40,454 nt of DNA from Bacteroidales bacterium (GTDB taxonomy: Bacteria > Bacteroidota > Bacteroidia > Bacteroidales > FEN-979): contig JACZJJ010000104.1 of NCBI GenBank assembly GCA_014860625.1, forward strand, positions 1 to 40,454, given 5' to 3'. The position numbers were made by a program, and so were the translations under genes. Shown here piece after piece: positions 6,203-14,203 of this stretch (positions are counted from its first letter, which is position 1; every line of letters begins with the position of its first letter). The notes under the pieces were generated by a model. It was not told the origin of the DNA, did no database searches, and saw only the letters and a list, made by a program, of their open reading frames with translations.

Positions 6203-8599
6203 TTAATACAGCCTCGGATACTTATTCGGGTTGTATTCGTGCATCATGTCGTAAACAACCTGAAACACATCTTCGGCGTTGGGATTCGAGAAATAGTCGC
6301 CATCGTTGCTGTATGCCGGGCGGTGATCGGTGGAGGTGAGCGTTCGCGGAACGGCATCAAGGAACTGATACCCTCCCTGGTCTTCCAGCACCTTCTGCAT
6401 CATGTAGGCCGTTGCTCCTCCGGGGACATCCTCGTCGAAGAAGATGATCTTGTTGGTCTTCTGCAACGACTTCAGGATGTCTTTGTTGAGATCGAACGGA
6501 ACGAGCGATTGCACATCGATCAGCTCCACCGAAATCTTGAAATCTTTCAAATGTGCGTGTGCCTCCTCAGCGATCTTCACGCAGGAGCCATAGGTCACCA
6601 GTGTGACGTCGGTACCTGGTTCCAGCACCTCCACTGTTCCCACAGGAATCCTGAACTCGCCGATGTTATCGGGTAGCTGTTCCTTGAGCCTGTATCCGTT
6701 GAGCGGCTCGATAATCAGCGCCGGGTCGTCGGATGCCATCATGGTGTTGTAGAATCCTGCTGCACGTGTCATATCCCTTGGTGCCAGCACATAAACGCCT
6801 CGGATAGAGTTGATGACCATGCTCAGGGGTGATCCGCTGTGCCAGATACCGACAAGTCTGTGCCCGCGGGTACTGATGATCATCGGAACCTTCTGGCCCC
6901 CTTTGGTCCGGTACTGGGTGGTAGCGAGGTCGTCGCTCATCACCTGAAGCCCGTAGAGGAGGTAATCAAAATATTGGATCTCCGAAATGGGACGCATGCC
7001 ACGCAACGCAAGCCCGATTCCCTGCCCGATGATAGTTGCTTCCCGGATGCCGGTGTCGAAAATCCGGTCTTCGCCATACTTCGCCTGCAGCCCCTCGAGG
7101 GTTTGGTTCACGCCTCCGATCTTTCCCACATCTTCGCCATAGATAACTGCCAGCGGGTTGTTCTTAAACATGTAGTCGTAATTGGCCAGTAATACTTCCC
7201 GGCCTGTCACAACCGGCGATGCCTCTGTGAATCGGGGAGGGATACCGGAAACATTCAGTGCCCGCTGATCCGATTCGCTGTAGAGATGGGAGTTGTACCG
7301 GTCGTAATTTTCTTTCAGCTGTTCATCCAGCCAGGTCCTGAGTTCGGCTACCATCGGCTTCTTCACTCCGCAGCTGAGACATACATCCCGGAGGATTTTT
7401 TTGGCTGACGAGATCACATCTTTCCGGATCGGTTCGCCGATCAGGCTCAGATCCTCCACAATACGGTCGATCTTCGCCTGCTTTTTGCATGGGCAATGGG
7501 TTGTTTTGACGATGTCGATCAGCTTTTTTCGCTCCGCCTTGATGGGTGCCTGATAGTGGTTCCAGGCCGTTTTACGGGCATCCCGGGCGCGCTGCACGGC
7601 TTCACCTTCAATCTGATCCAGCTCTTCGGATGTAGCTAATTTGATCTCGATGATCCATTTTCGCATCTGGGCAATGCAGTCAAACTCTTTCTCCCACGCC
7701 AGCCTCTCTTCTGATTTGTAACGTTCATGCGACCCGGAAGTGGAGTGCCCCTGAGGCTGTGTGAGCTCAGAAACATGGAACAATACCGGGATATGGTCTT
7801 TCCGGCAGATCTCAATACCCTCTTTGAAGGTCTTCAGAAGTGCGGGATAATCCCAACCCTTGACTTTGTAAATCATGATTCCCGGATTTTCGTCGTCTTT
7901 CTCAAACCCTTTGAGAATCTCTGAGATACTTTGTTTCGTGGTCTGGTATTTCTGGGGCACTGATATCCCAAAGCCATCATCCCACACCGACATGGCCAGC
8001 GGCACCTGCATCACACCAGCTGCATTCATGGTCTCCCAGAAGTGACCTTCCGATGTGGAGGCGTCACCGATCATTCCGAAAGCAACCTCATTTCCGTTGA
8101 CCGAGAATTGCTTATACGTTTTTAACCCCTTGTTGCTTCTGAAAAGTTTGGATGCCAGAGCCAAACCAAGCAGCCTTGGCATCTGACCGGCGGTAGGGGA
8201 GATGTCGGCCGATGAGTTCTTCTGTTTCGTCAGATCTTTCCAGTTTCCGTTATCGTCGATGCTGCGGGTAGCAAAGTGGTTGTTCATAATTCTGCCAACA
8301 GTACCCGGATTGACATGGATATCGGTATCGCCATAAAGTTGTGCGAAAAACTCTTCGGGAGTAAACAGCCCTGCTGCCATCATGAAAGTCTGGTCGCGGT
8401 AATATCCCGAACGCCAGTCGCCATCCTGAAAAAACTTGGCCAACACCAGCTGAGGGACCTCTTTCCCATCACCGAAGATGCCGAAATTGGCTCTTCCACC
8501 AAGGGCTTCACGCCTCCCAAGCAAACTAAGCTGCCGGCTAAGGTTTGCCAGCTGATAGTCGGCCAGTACTTCCGATTTGTTAAATGTTGATTTTGTCAT
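6203..8599 (-). CDS. 2-oxoacid dehydrogenase E1, fused alpha and beta chains
   Basis: This 798-residue protein is the thiamine-diphosphate E1 part of a 2-oxoacid dehydrogenase complex (pyruvate or branched-chain type) with both chains in one polypeptide. The alpha region (about 1-330) has the TPP motif GDASTSEGHFWETMNAAG (178-195); the beta region (from about 465) has YGEDVGKIGGVNQ, TGIREATIIGQGIGLAL and a transketolase C-terminal domain. The linker carries a Cys-rich stretch (CPCKK and CLSCG). Fused E1 proteins of this size are common in Bacteroidota and usually annotated as branched-chain dehydrogenase E1; the exact substrate is not determined. No E2 or E3 gene is nearby. A C-rich repeat element lies directly upstream. 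Confidence 0.9.
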   Translation of the reverse strand: MTKSTFNKSEVLADYQLANLSRQLSLLGRREALGGRANFGIFGDGKEVPQLVLAKFFQDGDWRSGYYRDQTFMMAAGLFTPEEFFAQLYGDTDIHVNPGTVGRIMNNHFATRSIDDNGNWKDLTKQKNSSADISPTAGQMPRLLGLALASKLFRSNKGLKTYKQFSVNGNEVAFGMIGDASTSEGHFWETMNAAGVMQVPLAMSVWDDGFGISVPQKYQTTKQSISEILKGFEKDDENPGIMIYKVKGWDYPALLKTFKEGIEICRKDHIPVLFHVSELTQPQGHSTSGSHERYKSEERLAWEKEFDCIAQMRKWIIEIKLATSEELDQIEGEAVQRARDARKTAWNHYQAPIKAERKKLIDIVKTTHCPCKKQAKIDRIVEDLSLIGEPIRKDVISSAKKILRDVCLSCGVKKPMVAELRTWLDEQLKENYDRYNSHLYSESDQRALNVSGIPPRFTEASPVVTGREVLLANYDYMFKNNPLAVIYGEDVGKIGGVNQTLEGLQAKYGEDRIFDTGIREATIIGQGIGLALRGMRPISEIQYFDYLLYGLQVMSDDLATTQYRTKGGQKVPMIISTRGHRLVGIWHSGSPLSMVINSIRGVYVLAPRDMTRAAGFYNTMMASDDPALIIEPLNGYRLKEQLPDNIGEFRIPVGTVEVLEPGTDVTLVTYGSCVKIAEEAHAHLKDFKISVELIDVQSLVPFDLNKDILKSLQKTNKIIFFDEDVPGGATAYMMQKVLEDQGGYQFLDAVPRTLTSTDHRPAYSNDGDYFSNPNAEDVFQVVYDMMHEYNPNKYPRLY

Positions 8600-8616
8600 A
8601 ATTCATACGCCATATT

Positions 8617-8713
8617 TACCCCTAAATCCCCTGAAGGGGACTTACTCCGCTTCGCGGATGCCTCCACCCTGCATGTGCGGGAATTACTCCCCCTTTAGGG
8701 GGTTGGGGGGTAT
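8617..8713. repeat. C-rich palindromic intergenic element
   Basis: Two inverted GC-rich segments (CCCCTAAATCCCCTGAAGGGG and CCCCCTTTAGGGGG) flank about 45 bases that hold a CCGCTTCGCGG hairpin. It shares ACTTAC and GGGTTGGG blocks with the element at 18045-18097. It fills the gap between the rubrerythrin gene and the E1 gene. Confidence 0.85.
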
Positions 8714-9292
8714 TTAAAAATTCTCAGCTTTGATCTCGAAGAAGGCCATTGGGTGATCGCAAACCGGACATTTGTTTAAGGCTGAGTTTCCATAATGTAT
8801 GTGACCGCACTCACGGCAAATCCAGATCTGTTTCTCCAGCCGCTTGAACACCTGGTCATTTTCCATATTTCCCAGCAACTTAAGGTATCTGGCTTCATGT
8901 TCGGATTCGATTTTGGCAATCAGTTTAAAGGCGGTAGCTATCTTTGGAAAGCCCTCCTCCTCGGCTACTTTTGCAAATCCCGGATAAAGGTTTTTCCACT
9001 CGTCGTGCTCTCCCATCGCGGCCTCTTTCAGGTTCTCGGCCGTAGTTCCGATGACACCGGCGGGGTAGGATGCCGTGATCTCCACCATGCCGCCTTCCAG
9101 AAACCGGAAGAAGATCTTGCCATGTGTCTGCTCGTTCATGGCGGTTTCGTTAAAAATAGCGGCAATTTGCTGGTAACCGTCTTTCATCGCCTGTTTGGCA
9201 TAAAACTGGTAACGGTTTTTTGCCTGTGATTCCCCTGCAAAAGCTTTCAGCAGGTTCTGTTCGGTTTTGGTCCCTTTGACACTTTTCTCCAT
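8714..9292 (-). CDS. rbr: Rubrerythrin
   Basis: Rubrerythrin reduces hydrogen peroxide in anaerobes, taking electrons from rubredoxin or NADH-linked reductases. The 192-residue protein has an N-terminal ferritin-like diiron domain (residues about 5-145, with ExxH-type helices such as NEQTHGKIFFRF and ESEHEARYL) and a C-terminal rubredoxin-like domain with CRECGH and CPVCDHP (two CxxC pairs 12 residues apart). The ATG lies about 35 bases after a TACCTTTG promoter element. The length is normal for classical rubrerythrin, and the neighbours (rubredoxin, glutathione peroxidase, Bcp) form an oxidative-stress cluster. Confidence 0.97.
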   Translation of the reverse strand: MEKSVKGTKTEQNLLKAFAGESQAKNRYQFYAKQAMKDGYQQIAAIFNETAMNEQTHGKIFFRFLEGGMVEITASYPAGVIGTTAENLKEAAMGEHDEWKNLYPGFAKVAEEEGFPKIATAFKLIAKIESEHEARYLKLLGNMENDQVFKRLEKQIWICRECGHIHYGNSALNKCPVCDHPMAFFEIKAENF

Positions 9293-9326
9293 GATTCTAT
9301 CCGGTTTAATGGTTGATTTTCCATCT

Positions 9327-9334
9327 CAAAGGTA
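9327..9334 (-). promoter_or_regulatory. -7 element of the rubrerythrin promoter
   Basis: The minus strand reads TACCTTTG, an exact match to TAnnTTTG, and gives a leader of about 30 bases. Confidence 0.55.
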
Positions 9335-9389
9335 GTTATTTCATGCGAGATTCAGCAGATATCACAGAAATATCAGTGTAATCCGAATC

Positions 9390-9551
9390 TTAATCCATCA
9401 AGACATAATCTGCCTTTGTAACCTGGCAAATCGGACATCTCCAGTCATCAGGAATATCTTCAAAAGCGGTTCCCGGGGCAATTCCCGAATCGGGATCCCC
9501 TTCTGCAGGGTCATACACATGACCACATACAGCACACTTATACGTATTCAT
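9390..9551 (-). CDS. Rubredoxin
   Basis: This 53-residue one-iron electron carrier starts [19 protein letters not shown] and has the paired motifs CAVCG and CPICQ, with Trp before the second pair. It is likely the electron donor for rubrerythrin, whose gene lies downstream. The start at 9551 is chosen because it gives the standard rubredoxin length; an ATG at 9581 in the same frame would add ten basic residues not seen in the family. The true start overlaps the end of a small Cys/Lys-rich ORF in another frame, so translation may be coupled. Confidence 0.95.
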   Translation of the reverse strand: MNTYKCAVCGHVYDPAEGDPDSGIAPGTAFEDIPDDWRCPICQVTKADYVLMD

Positions 9552-9633
9552 TTTTCGATTTTTTTTTGCATTTCTTGCCACAGTTTCCTTTGCAGCATTT
9601 TGACTTTTTATCTTTCTTTTTCTTGTTTCCCAT
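9538..9633 (-). CDS. Small Lys/Cys-rich protein (31 residues)
   Basis: A 31-codon frame begins [19 protein letters not shown] and ends KNEYV. It has four closely spaced Cys in a CC-x3-C-x3-C pattern (13, 14, 18, 22) among many Lys. Its ATG is two bases after the glutathione peroxidase stop, and its stop falls 14 bases inside the rubredoxin gene in another frame, so the three genes form a chain of abutting or overlapping frames. The arrangement suggests a real translated gene. I do not recognise a named family; a metal-binding or redox role is only a guess from composition. Confidence 0.5.
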   Translation of the reverse strand: MGNKKKKDKKSKCCKGNCGKKCKKKSKNEYV

Positions 9634-9635
9634 GC

Positions 9636-10184
9636 CTATTGTTTCCCGGTCACCCAGTTGATTATGACCTCTCCCATGGGCGATTCCCCCGGAGGTGCCA
9701 TTTTTGCCAACGATCCGTCTTCATTGATCAGATACTTCTGAAAGTTCCATTTTACCTTCGAGTCCATCACACCGTTCAGATCTTTTTCTGTTAACCACTG
9801 GTACAGAGGTGCCATGTCGCTTCCCTTCACGGAGATCTTCTCCATCATTGGGAAAGTAACACCGTAGTTCACCTGGCAGAACTCCTGGATCTCTTCATTG
9901 GTGCCGGGTTCCTGGCTCAGGAAATTGTTGGCCGGGAAGCCAATGATCGTGAAGTTCTCGCCACCGTATTGCTTATAAAGCTCTTCAAGTTGGGCATATT
10001 GGGGAGTATAACCGCATTTTGAAGCGGTATTTACCACCAGAACCTTTTTCCCTTTTAGCTGGCTCAATGGGAACTCTTTACCATCTATACTGGTTACTGT
10101 GAAATCATAGAATGATGTCTGTTTCTGGGCCATCGTCGCTGTTGTCATAATAAAAACTGTTAGATATACGAATGAGAGTCTCAT
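9636..10184 (-). CDS. Glutathione peroxidase family protein, exported
   Basis: The 182-residue protein has a signal peptide (MRLSFVYLTVFIMTTATMAQ) followed by a thioredoxin-fold peroxidase with catalytic Cys 57 in NTASKCGYT, and KWNFQKYL (Trp 146, Asn 147). Such enzymes in bacteria usually use thioredoxin-like donors rather than glutathione. At the usual FPCNQFGGQEPGTN motif this protein reads FPANNFLSQEPGTN, so the second Cys and the tetrad Gln are replaced. It is divergent from the bcp-like gene and leads the small-ORF/rubredoxin chain. Confidence 0.9.
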   Translation of the reverse strand: MRLSFVYLTVFIMTTATMAQKQTSFYDFTVTSIDGKEFPLSQLKGKKVLVVNTASKCGYTPQYAQLEELYKQYGGENFTIIGFPANNFLSQEPGTNEEIQEFCQVNYGVTFPMMEKISVKGSDMAPLYQWLTEKDLNGVMDSKVKWNFQKYLINEDGSLAKMAPPGESPMGEVIINWVTGKQ

Positions 10185-10216
10185 TTTATGTAATTTTATT
10201 TTTTTTTAATTCATCG

Positions 10217-10777
10217 ATGCAAAGATACACAAAATTATTATTATTTATATTTATTCTAAACTATCTGTTTCTTTCCTGTTCCTCCAACAGCGGAAACCAA
10301 AACGATGAGTCTATGGCCAACAACATCAACATTGAGGCTGGAAGTCCTGCACCAGCCTTTGCGCTACCCGATTTAAACGGCAAAACAGTAAGTCTTTCGG
10401 ATTTTCTGGGGAAGTCGAACCTGGTTGTCTATTTTTATCCCAAAGATGAATCGTACGGATGCACCAAGGAGGCCTGCAGTTTTCGCGACCAATACGAGGA
10501 CTTCAAAGAGGCCGGGGCTGAGGTAATCGGCATCAGTGCCGACGACGTCGAATCGCACAAATCCTTTGCAGCCAACCACCGGCTACCCTTTATTCTTCTC
10601 TCTGATCCGGATAAAATGGCTGCCAAAGCTTACGGTGTAGGTAAATCGATGGGAATTCTGCCTGGTCGTGTAACCTTTATCATCGACAAGCAAGGAATCA
10701 TACGCGGAAAGTTCTCTTCCCAGCTTCAGTTCCAGAAACACATTGACGAAGCACTTTCGATACTGAAAGGGTTATGA
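10217..10777 (+). CDS. bcp: Thioredoxin-dependent peroxiredoxin, Bcp/PrxQ type, lipoprotein
   Basis: This protein reduces hydroperoxides. From the ATG at 10217 it has 186 residues: a lipoprotein signal with lipobox FLSC (Cys 21), then an AhpC/TSA-Bcp domain with GCTKEACSFRD (peroxidatic Cys 82 and resolving Cys 87, five apart as in Bcp). An upstream in-frame ATG at 10172 would put extra residues before the signal peptide and overlap the divergent glutathione peroxidase gene, so 10217 is preferred. Its TGA stop lies in the first unit of the G-rich array at 10776. The lipoprotein location suggests defence at the envelope. Confidence 0.92.
   Translation: MQRYTKLLLFIFILNYLFLSCSSNSGNQNDESMANNINIEAGSPAPAFALPDLNGKTVSLSDFLGKSNLVVYFYPKDESYGCTKEACSFRDQYEDFKEAGAEVIGISADDVESHKSFAANHRLPFILLSDPDKMAAKAYGVGKSMGILPGRVTFIIDKQGIIRGKFSSQLQFQKHIDEALSILKGL
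10220..10227 (-). promoter_or_regulatory. -7 element of the glutathione peroxidase promoter
   Basis: The minus strand reads TATCTTTG, an exact TAnnTTTG match, about 36 bases before the ATG. It overlaps the start of the divergent peroxiredoxin gene. Confidence 0.5.
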
Positions 10778-10830
10778 GGGTAGGAGAGTAGGAGGGTAGT
10801 AGGGTAGGAGGGTAGTAGGGTAGGAGGGTA
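10776..10830. repeat. G-rich octamer array GGAGGGTA/GTAGGGTA
   Basis: Seven units, mainly GGAGGGTA alternating with GTAGGGTA, starting on the TGA stop of the peroxiredoxin gene. The last five GGG tracts are separated by five bases each, fitting a canonical G-quadruplex motif on the plus (mRNA-sense) strand. Confidence 0.92.
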
Positions 10831-10856
10831 TATGAGTTACTTATCCCTCTTTAATT

Positions 10857-10920
10857 CATCCCCTCATCCCCTCATCACCACATCACTACATCACCTCATC
10901 CCCACATCACCCTTATCCCC
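10857..10920. repeat. Octamer array CATCNCCN at the end of the DUF2400 gene
   Basis: Eight units of 8 bases such as CATCCCCT, CATCACCA, CATCACTA and CATCACCC. The stop codon (10891-10893) and the last nine or so residues of the DUF2400 protein are read from this array on the minus strand. Confidence 0.92.
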
Positions 10921-11664
10921 TGAGACTCCCATCCCAAACAGGGCAAAATCATACCTCACCGGATCATCAGGGTCAAGCTTTCGCAGGCTTGCGGTCAATT
11001 CTTCAGCAGCTTTCCAATCATTTGCCTTTCGTTCAAGCAAACCCAACCGACGGGCCACCCTGCCGCTATGCACATCCAGCGGGCAGATCAGGTTGGCGGG
11101 GCTGATGCTTTTCCAGATGCCGAAATCGACCCCGTGATTGTCGGAACGAACCATCCATCTCAGGAACATATTGATCCGTTTGGCTGCGGAACCGGTTACG
11201 GGATCGGCCAGGTGTTTCCGCGAGCGTGGAAAATGATCCACTTCCAGCGCCGCAATCCTGAATTGCTGGATGGCATGCCTGGCACCAAACACATTCATAG
11301 AGGAAAACAACTCCTCAAGTCCGCCTTTGTTCAGGTAGATGTGCTGCAGTGCCCGCACTAGGAAATCGGCGTCCTCGTATTGGAATGTCCTGTGCACATA
11401 TCCATGGAGATGTAATAGATCGTGGGGTGAGGCTTGACGGATGAATTCAAAAGGAGTATCAGACATCAGTGTCATCAGTCTCCCAGCGCTTTTCAAAATC
11501 GATGCCCGGTTTCCCCAGGAGATGAGGGCTGTCAGAAGGCCCGAAATTTCAATATCTTCTTTCCGGGTAAACTGATGAGGAATCGAAATGGGATCACACG
11601 GGATAAACGAAGGATGATTGAACCTGCAGTAATTAACCTCAAGGAGTTCTTTTAACTCAAGCAT
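10891..11664 (-). CDS. TIGR02757/DUF2400 family protein
   Basis: This 257-residue protein matches the DUF2400 (TIGR02757) family of Bacteroidota, related to helix-hairpin-helix DNA glycosylases. Family marks are FTRKEDIEISGLLTALISWG (about residues 32-52), LADPVTGSAAKRINMFLRWMVR and the region LICPLDVHSGRVARRLGLL. A role in base-excision repair is a family-based suggestion, not proven. The C-terminal residues GDKGDVGMR come from an 8-base tandem array and are not part of the conserved domain, so the repeat appears to have replaced the original stop region. A G/C palindrome separates it from the oxidoreductase gene upstream. Confidence 0.88.
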   Translation of the reverse strand: MLELKELLEVNYCRFNHPSFIPCDPISIPHQFTRKEDIEISGLLTALISWGNRASILKSAGRLMTLMSDTPFEFIRQASPHDLLHLHGYVHRTFQYEDADFLVRALQHIYLNKGGLEELFSSMNVFGARHAIQQFRIAALEVDHFPRSRKHLADPVTGSAAKRINMFLRWMVRSDNHGVDFGIWKSISPANLICPLDVHSGRVARRLGLLERKANDWKAAEELTASLRKLDPDDPVRYDFALFGMGVSGDKGDVGMR

Positions 11665-11675
11665 GGCTATGCATA

Positions 11676-11711
11676 TTCCCTCCCCTTCAAGGGGAGGGCC
11701 GGGGAGGAGTC
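11676..11711. repeat. CCCTCCCCTTCAAGGGGAGGG palindrome and G-rich tail
   Basis: A near-perfect palindrome (11678-11698; nine-base-pair stem, three-base loop) is followed by CCGGGGAGGAGT. It sits between the gamma subunit gene and the DUF2400 gene and looks like another member of the C-rich repeat class. It could also serve as a stem-loop at the end of the oxidoreductase operon. Confidence 0.8.
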
Positions 11712-11715
11712 AAAC

Positions 11716-12267
11716 TCAGAGCACATGCACCGGCTGGATCAGATCCTGCCCGATAACGATTGCTTTCTCGTTTTCCGGAATCAGCTTGTGGTGCCTGGAG
11801 GGTAGTGATTTTTCCAATCCTTTCCGGATATTCTCCATCTTGACAATGGGTTTCAGTTTCAGGAAACCACCGAGTACCATCATGTTGAAGACTTTCGAAA
11901 GCCCAATCTTAGCTGCTTCATCAGCAGCAGCAATGGAATAGATACTGATGTCTTTTCGCTTGGGATGACGGGTAATTCCATTGGGATCGTAAATGAGCAG
12001 GCCCCCTGGTTTGACAGCGTTTTCAAACTTGTCCATCGACTGCTGGTTGAGGATGATGGCTGTGTCGTATTTGTTCAGGATAGGGGAGCTGATCCGCTCG
12101 TCGGAAACAATTACCGTTACATTCGCTGTTCCGCCGCGCATTTCGGGTCCGTACGATGGCATCCAGCTTACTTCCTGGTCCTGCATCACTCCCGAATAAG
12201 CCAGAATCTTGCCCATTGAGAGAACACCTTGTCCCCCGAAACCCGCTATGATAATTTCTTCAGTCAT
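11716..12267 (-). CDS. 2-oxoacid:acceptor oxidoreductase, gamma subunit
   Basis: This 183-residue protein is the gamma (CoA-binding side) subunit of a four-subunit 2-oxoacid:ferredoxin oxidoreductase. It opens with the GFGGQGVLSMGKILAYSG motif (about residues 8-25) and has SYGPEMRGGTANVTVIVSD, both typical. It is last in the operon delta-alpha-beta-gamma, the order known for oorDABC of Campylobacter and Helicobacter. Annotation could be KorC or VorC; the substrate (2-oxoglutarate or branched-chain 2-oxoacid) is undecided. The gap to the beta subunit gene holds a repeat array. Confidence 0.92.
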   Translation of the reverse strand: MTEEIIIAGFGGQGVLSMGKILAYSGVMQDQEVSWMPSYGPEMRGGTANVTVIVSDERISSPILNKYDTAIILNQQSMDKFENAVKPGGLLIYDPNGITRHPKRKDISIYSIAAADEAAKIGLSKVFNMMVLGGFLKLKPIVKMENIRKGLEKSLPSRHHKLIPENEKAIVIGQDLIQPVHVL

Positions 12268-12273
12268 ACTCTT

Positions 12274-12324
12274 TTATTTTCGCTATTCGCTATTTGCTTT
12301 TTGCTTTTCGCTATTTCACTAGTT
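12274..12324. repeat. Degenerate TTTCGCTA-type array between beta and gamma genes
   Basis: Imperfect units CGCTATT, CGCTATTT, GCTTTTT, GCTTTTCG and CTATTTCACTA. It is the same word family as 4810-4889. The TAG stop of the beta subunit gene (12311-12313) is inside it. Confidence 0.8.
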
Positions 12325-13111
12325 CACCATTTACCTTGATGTCTCCCAACGGATAAGCCGGGAACATGTTCTCCTCCATCCATGTGTTTGATTGCACAGG
12401 TGTCATTTTCCAGCCTGAATTACAGTTGGATACAACTTCAACAAACGAAATCCCTTTTTTCTCATCCTGGAGATCGAATGCTTTTCTGAGGGCTTTTTTT
12501 GTTTTCCTCACAGCTGCCGGTGTTTGAACAGACTGACGGGTAACATAATAGGTTCCGGGAAGCTGAGCAATCAGCTCGGTAATTTTCAGAGGATGTCCCA
12601 TGATGTCGATATCTCTGCCATAAGGTGATGTGGATGAACGCATGCCCGGGAGTGTGGTTGGAGCCATCTGTCCGCCGGTCATTCCGTAAATGCCGTTGTT
12701 GATAAAAATGATGGTGAAGTTCTCACCGCGGTTACAGGCGTGGATGGTTTCCGCTGTTCCGATGGCTGCCAGGTCGCCGTCGCCCTGATAGGTAAAGACA
12801 TACCGGTCAGGCCACAGGCGCTTGATGGCCGTGGCCAGTGCCGGGGCACGACCGTGAGCGGCACCCAGCATGTCGATGTTCATGAAATCATAGGCGAGCA
12901 CGGAGCAGCCAACAGGGTTTACACCGATGGTTTTTGATGCGATATCTTTTTCTTCAAGTACCTCCATCAGCATGCGGTGAACCACGCCGTGTCCACAGCC
13001 GGGACAGTAACTGAGAGGGCAATCTACCAGAAGGTCGGTCCGTTTGTAGACCAGGTTCTCTGGTGTTCTGAGTTCGGGGTGTGCAAATTTCTCTTCCATC
13101 TTAGCCTCCAA
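12311..13111 (-). CDS. 2-oxoacid:acceptor oxidoreductase, beta subunit (TPP-binding)
   Basis: This 266-residue thiamine-diphosphate subunit has CPLSYCPGCGHGVVHRML near residues 31-48, YQGDGDLAAIGTAET (TPP/Mg motif) and NNGIYGMTGGQMAPTT. Its start overlaps the end of the alpha subunit gene by 11 bases, so translation is coupled. Its last residues (ELVK and stop) fall in a repeat array. It is a paralogue of korB at 51-1091, but shorter and with a different partner arrangement. Confidence 0.92.
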   Translation of the reverse strand: MEAKMEEKFAHPELRTPENLVYKRTDLLVDCPLSYCPGCGHGVVHRMLMEVLEEKDIASKTIGVNPVGCSVLAYDFMNIDMLGAAHGRAPALATAIKRLWPDRYVFTYQGDGDLAAIGTAETIHACNRGENFTIIFINNGIYGMTGGQMAPTTLPGMRSSTSPYGRDIDIMGHPLKITELIAQLPGTYYVTRQSVQTPAAVRKTKKALRKAFDLQDEKKGISFVEVVSNCNSGWKMTPVQSNTWMEENMFPAYPLGDIKVNGELVK

Positions 13112-14183
13112 TAATAGTTTCTTCCAGCGCTTTGACTACCTCATCCGGCGTTGGAATGATTCCGCCGAAACGTCCGTAATGTTTGATGGGGATGTCGCAT
13201 CCCACTGCGAGTTGAACGTCTTCGATCATCTGACCGGCATTCATCTCAACCACCAGCATCCCTTTTACCCGTTTAGCCAGTTCGTGGATCTCTTTCTTCG
13301 GGAAGGGGAAGAGAGTAATCGGGCGGAACAATCCTACCTTGATGCCCTTTTGCCGTGCCAGGTTCATTGCTTTCTGGCAGATGCGGGCCGAAAGACCAAA
13401 GGCGACCAGGATGTAATCGGCATCTTCGCAGTCGATTGTCTCAAACATCACCTCTGATTCTTCAATTTTCCTGTATTTCTCCTGAAGAACCAGGTTGAGT
13501 CTCTCCTGACCTGCAGGATCCAGATCGAGAGAGGTAATGATGTTGTGCTGACGGCTCATTGGCCGGCCGTTGGAAGCCCACGGGCACCTTGCAATCACCT
13601 CTTTTTCGGTGAGGCGGGGTACGGGGTCTGCCAGGTAGACTTTTTCCATCATCTGCCCGATGGCTCCGTCGGAAAGGATCATTACCGGTGTACGATATTT
13701 GAACGCTACATCAAACCCGATCTGAACAAAATCTGCCATCTCCTGTACAGAAGCTGGTGCATATACGATCATGTGGTAATCACCGTGTCCACCGCCTTTG
13801 ACAGCCTGGAAATAGTCTGCCTGGGATGGCTGGATGGTTCCCAATCCGGGGCCGCCGCGAACGATATTCACGATCAGTGCAGGCAGCTCGGCACCTGCCA
13901 TGTAGCTGATGCCCTCCTGCATAAGGCTGACGCCGGGACTTGATGATGAGGTCAACACCATCTTGCCGGTTCCGGCCCCTCCGTATAACATGTTGATGGC
14001 TGCTACCTCGCTCTCAGCTTGTAAAACAACCATTCCTGTGGTTTCATATGGTCTTTCAACCATCAGGTATTCCATTACCTCTGACTGAGGGGTGATCGGA
14101 TAGCCGAAATATCCATCGCAACCAGCGCGGATAGCGGCTTCGGCAATCGCTTCATTCCCCTTCATTAATCTTAGTTCACCCAT
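13101..14183 (-). CDS. vorB: 2-oxoacid:acceptor oxidoreductase, alpha subunit (VorB/KorA-like)
   Basis: From the ATG at 14183 the protein has 360 residues beginning MGELRLMKGNEAIAEAA, the usual start of VorB-type subunits, with GYPITPQSEVMEYL soon after. A longer frame back to 14276 would overlap the ferredoxin subunit gene and adds residues foreign to the family. The protein carries the pyruvate:ferredoxin oxidoreductase N-terminal fold and domain II. The name VorB (3-methyl-2-oxobutanoate) follows common annotation of this 360-residue type; 2-oxoglutarate is also possible, and the gene order matches oorDABC. Confidence 0.9.
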   Translation of the reverse strand: MGELRLMKGNEAIAEAAIRAGCDGYFGYPITPQSEVMEYLMVERPYETTGMVVLQAESEVAAINMLYGGAGTGKMVLTSSSSPGVSLMQEGISYMAGAELPALIVNIVRGGPGLGTIQPSQADYFQAVKGGGHGDYHMIVYAPASVQEMADFVQIGFDVAFKYRTPVMILSDGAIGQMMEKVYLADPVPRLTEKEVIARCPWASNGRPMSRQHNIITSLDLDPAGQERLNLVLQEKYRKIEESEVMFETIDCEDADYILVAFGLSARICQKAMNLARQKGIKVGLFRPITLFPFPKKEIHELAKRVKGMLVVEMNAGQMIEDVQLAVGCDIPIKHYGRFGGIIPTPDEVVKALEETIIGG

Positions 14184-14203
14184 TCGTTCTAGATTTTTTA
14201 GTT

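Noticed and set aside
8617-8713. Insertion sequence
   Set aside because: No transposase frame and under 100 bases; treated as a short palindromic repeat.
9552-9581. Ten-residue N-terminal extension of rubredoxin
   Set aside because: Rubredoxins normally start just before the first CxxC; the added basic residues come from the small Lys/Cys-rich ORF region read in another frame.
10776-10920. CRISPR array
   Set aside because: The repeats are 8-base units in direct tandem without spacers of constant length; they are two unrelated tandem arrays.
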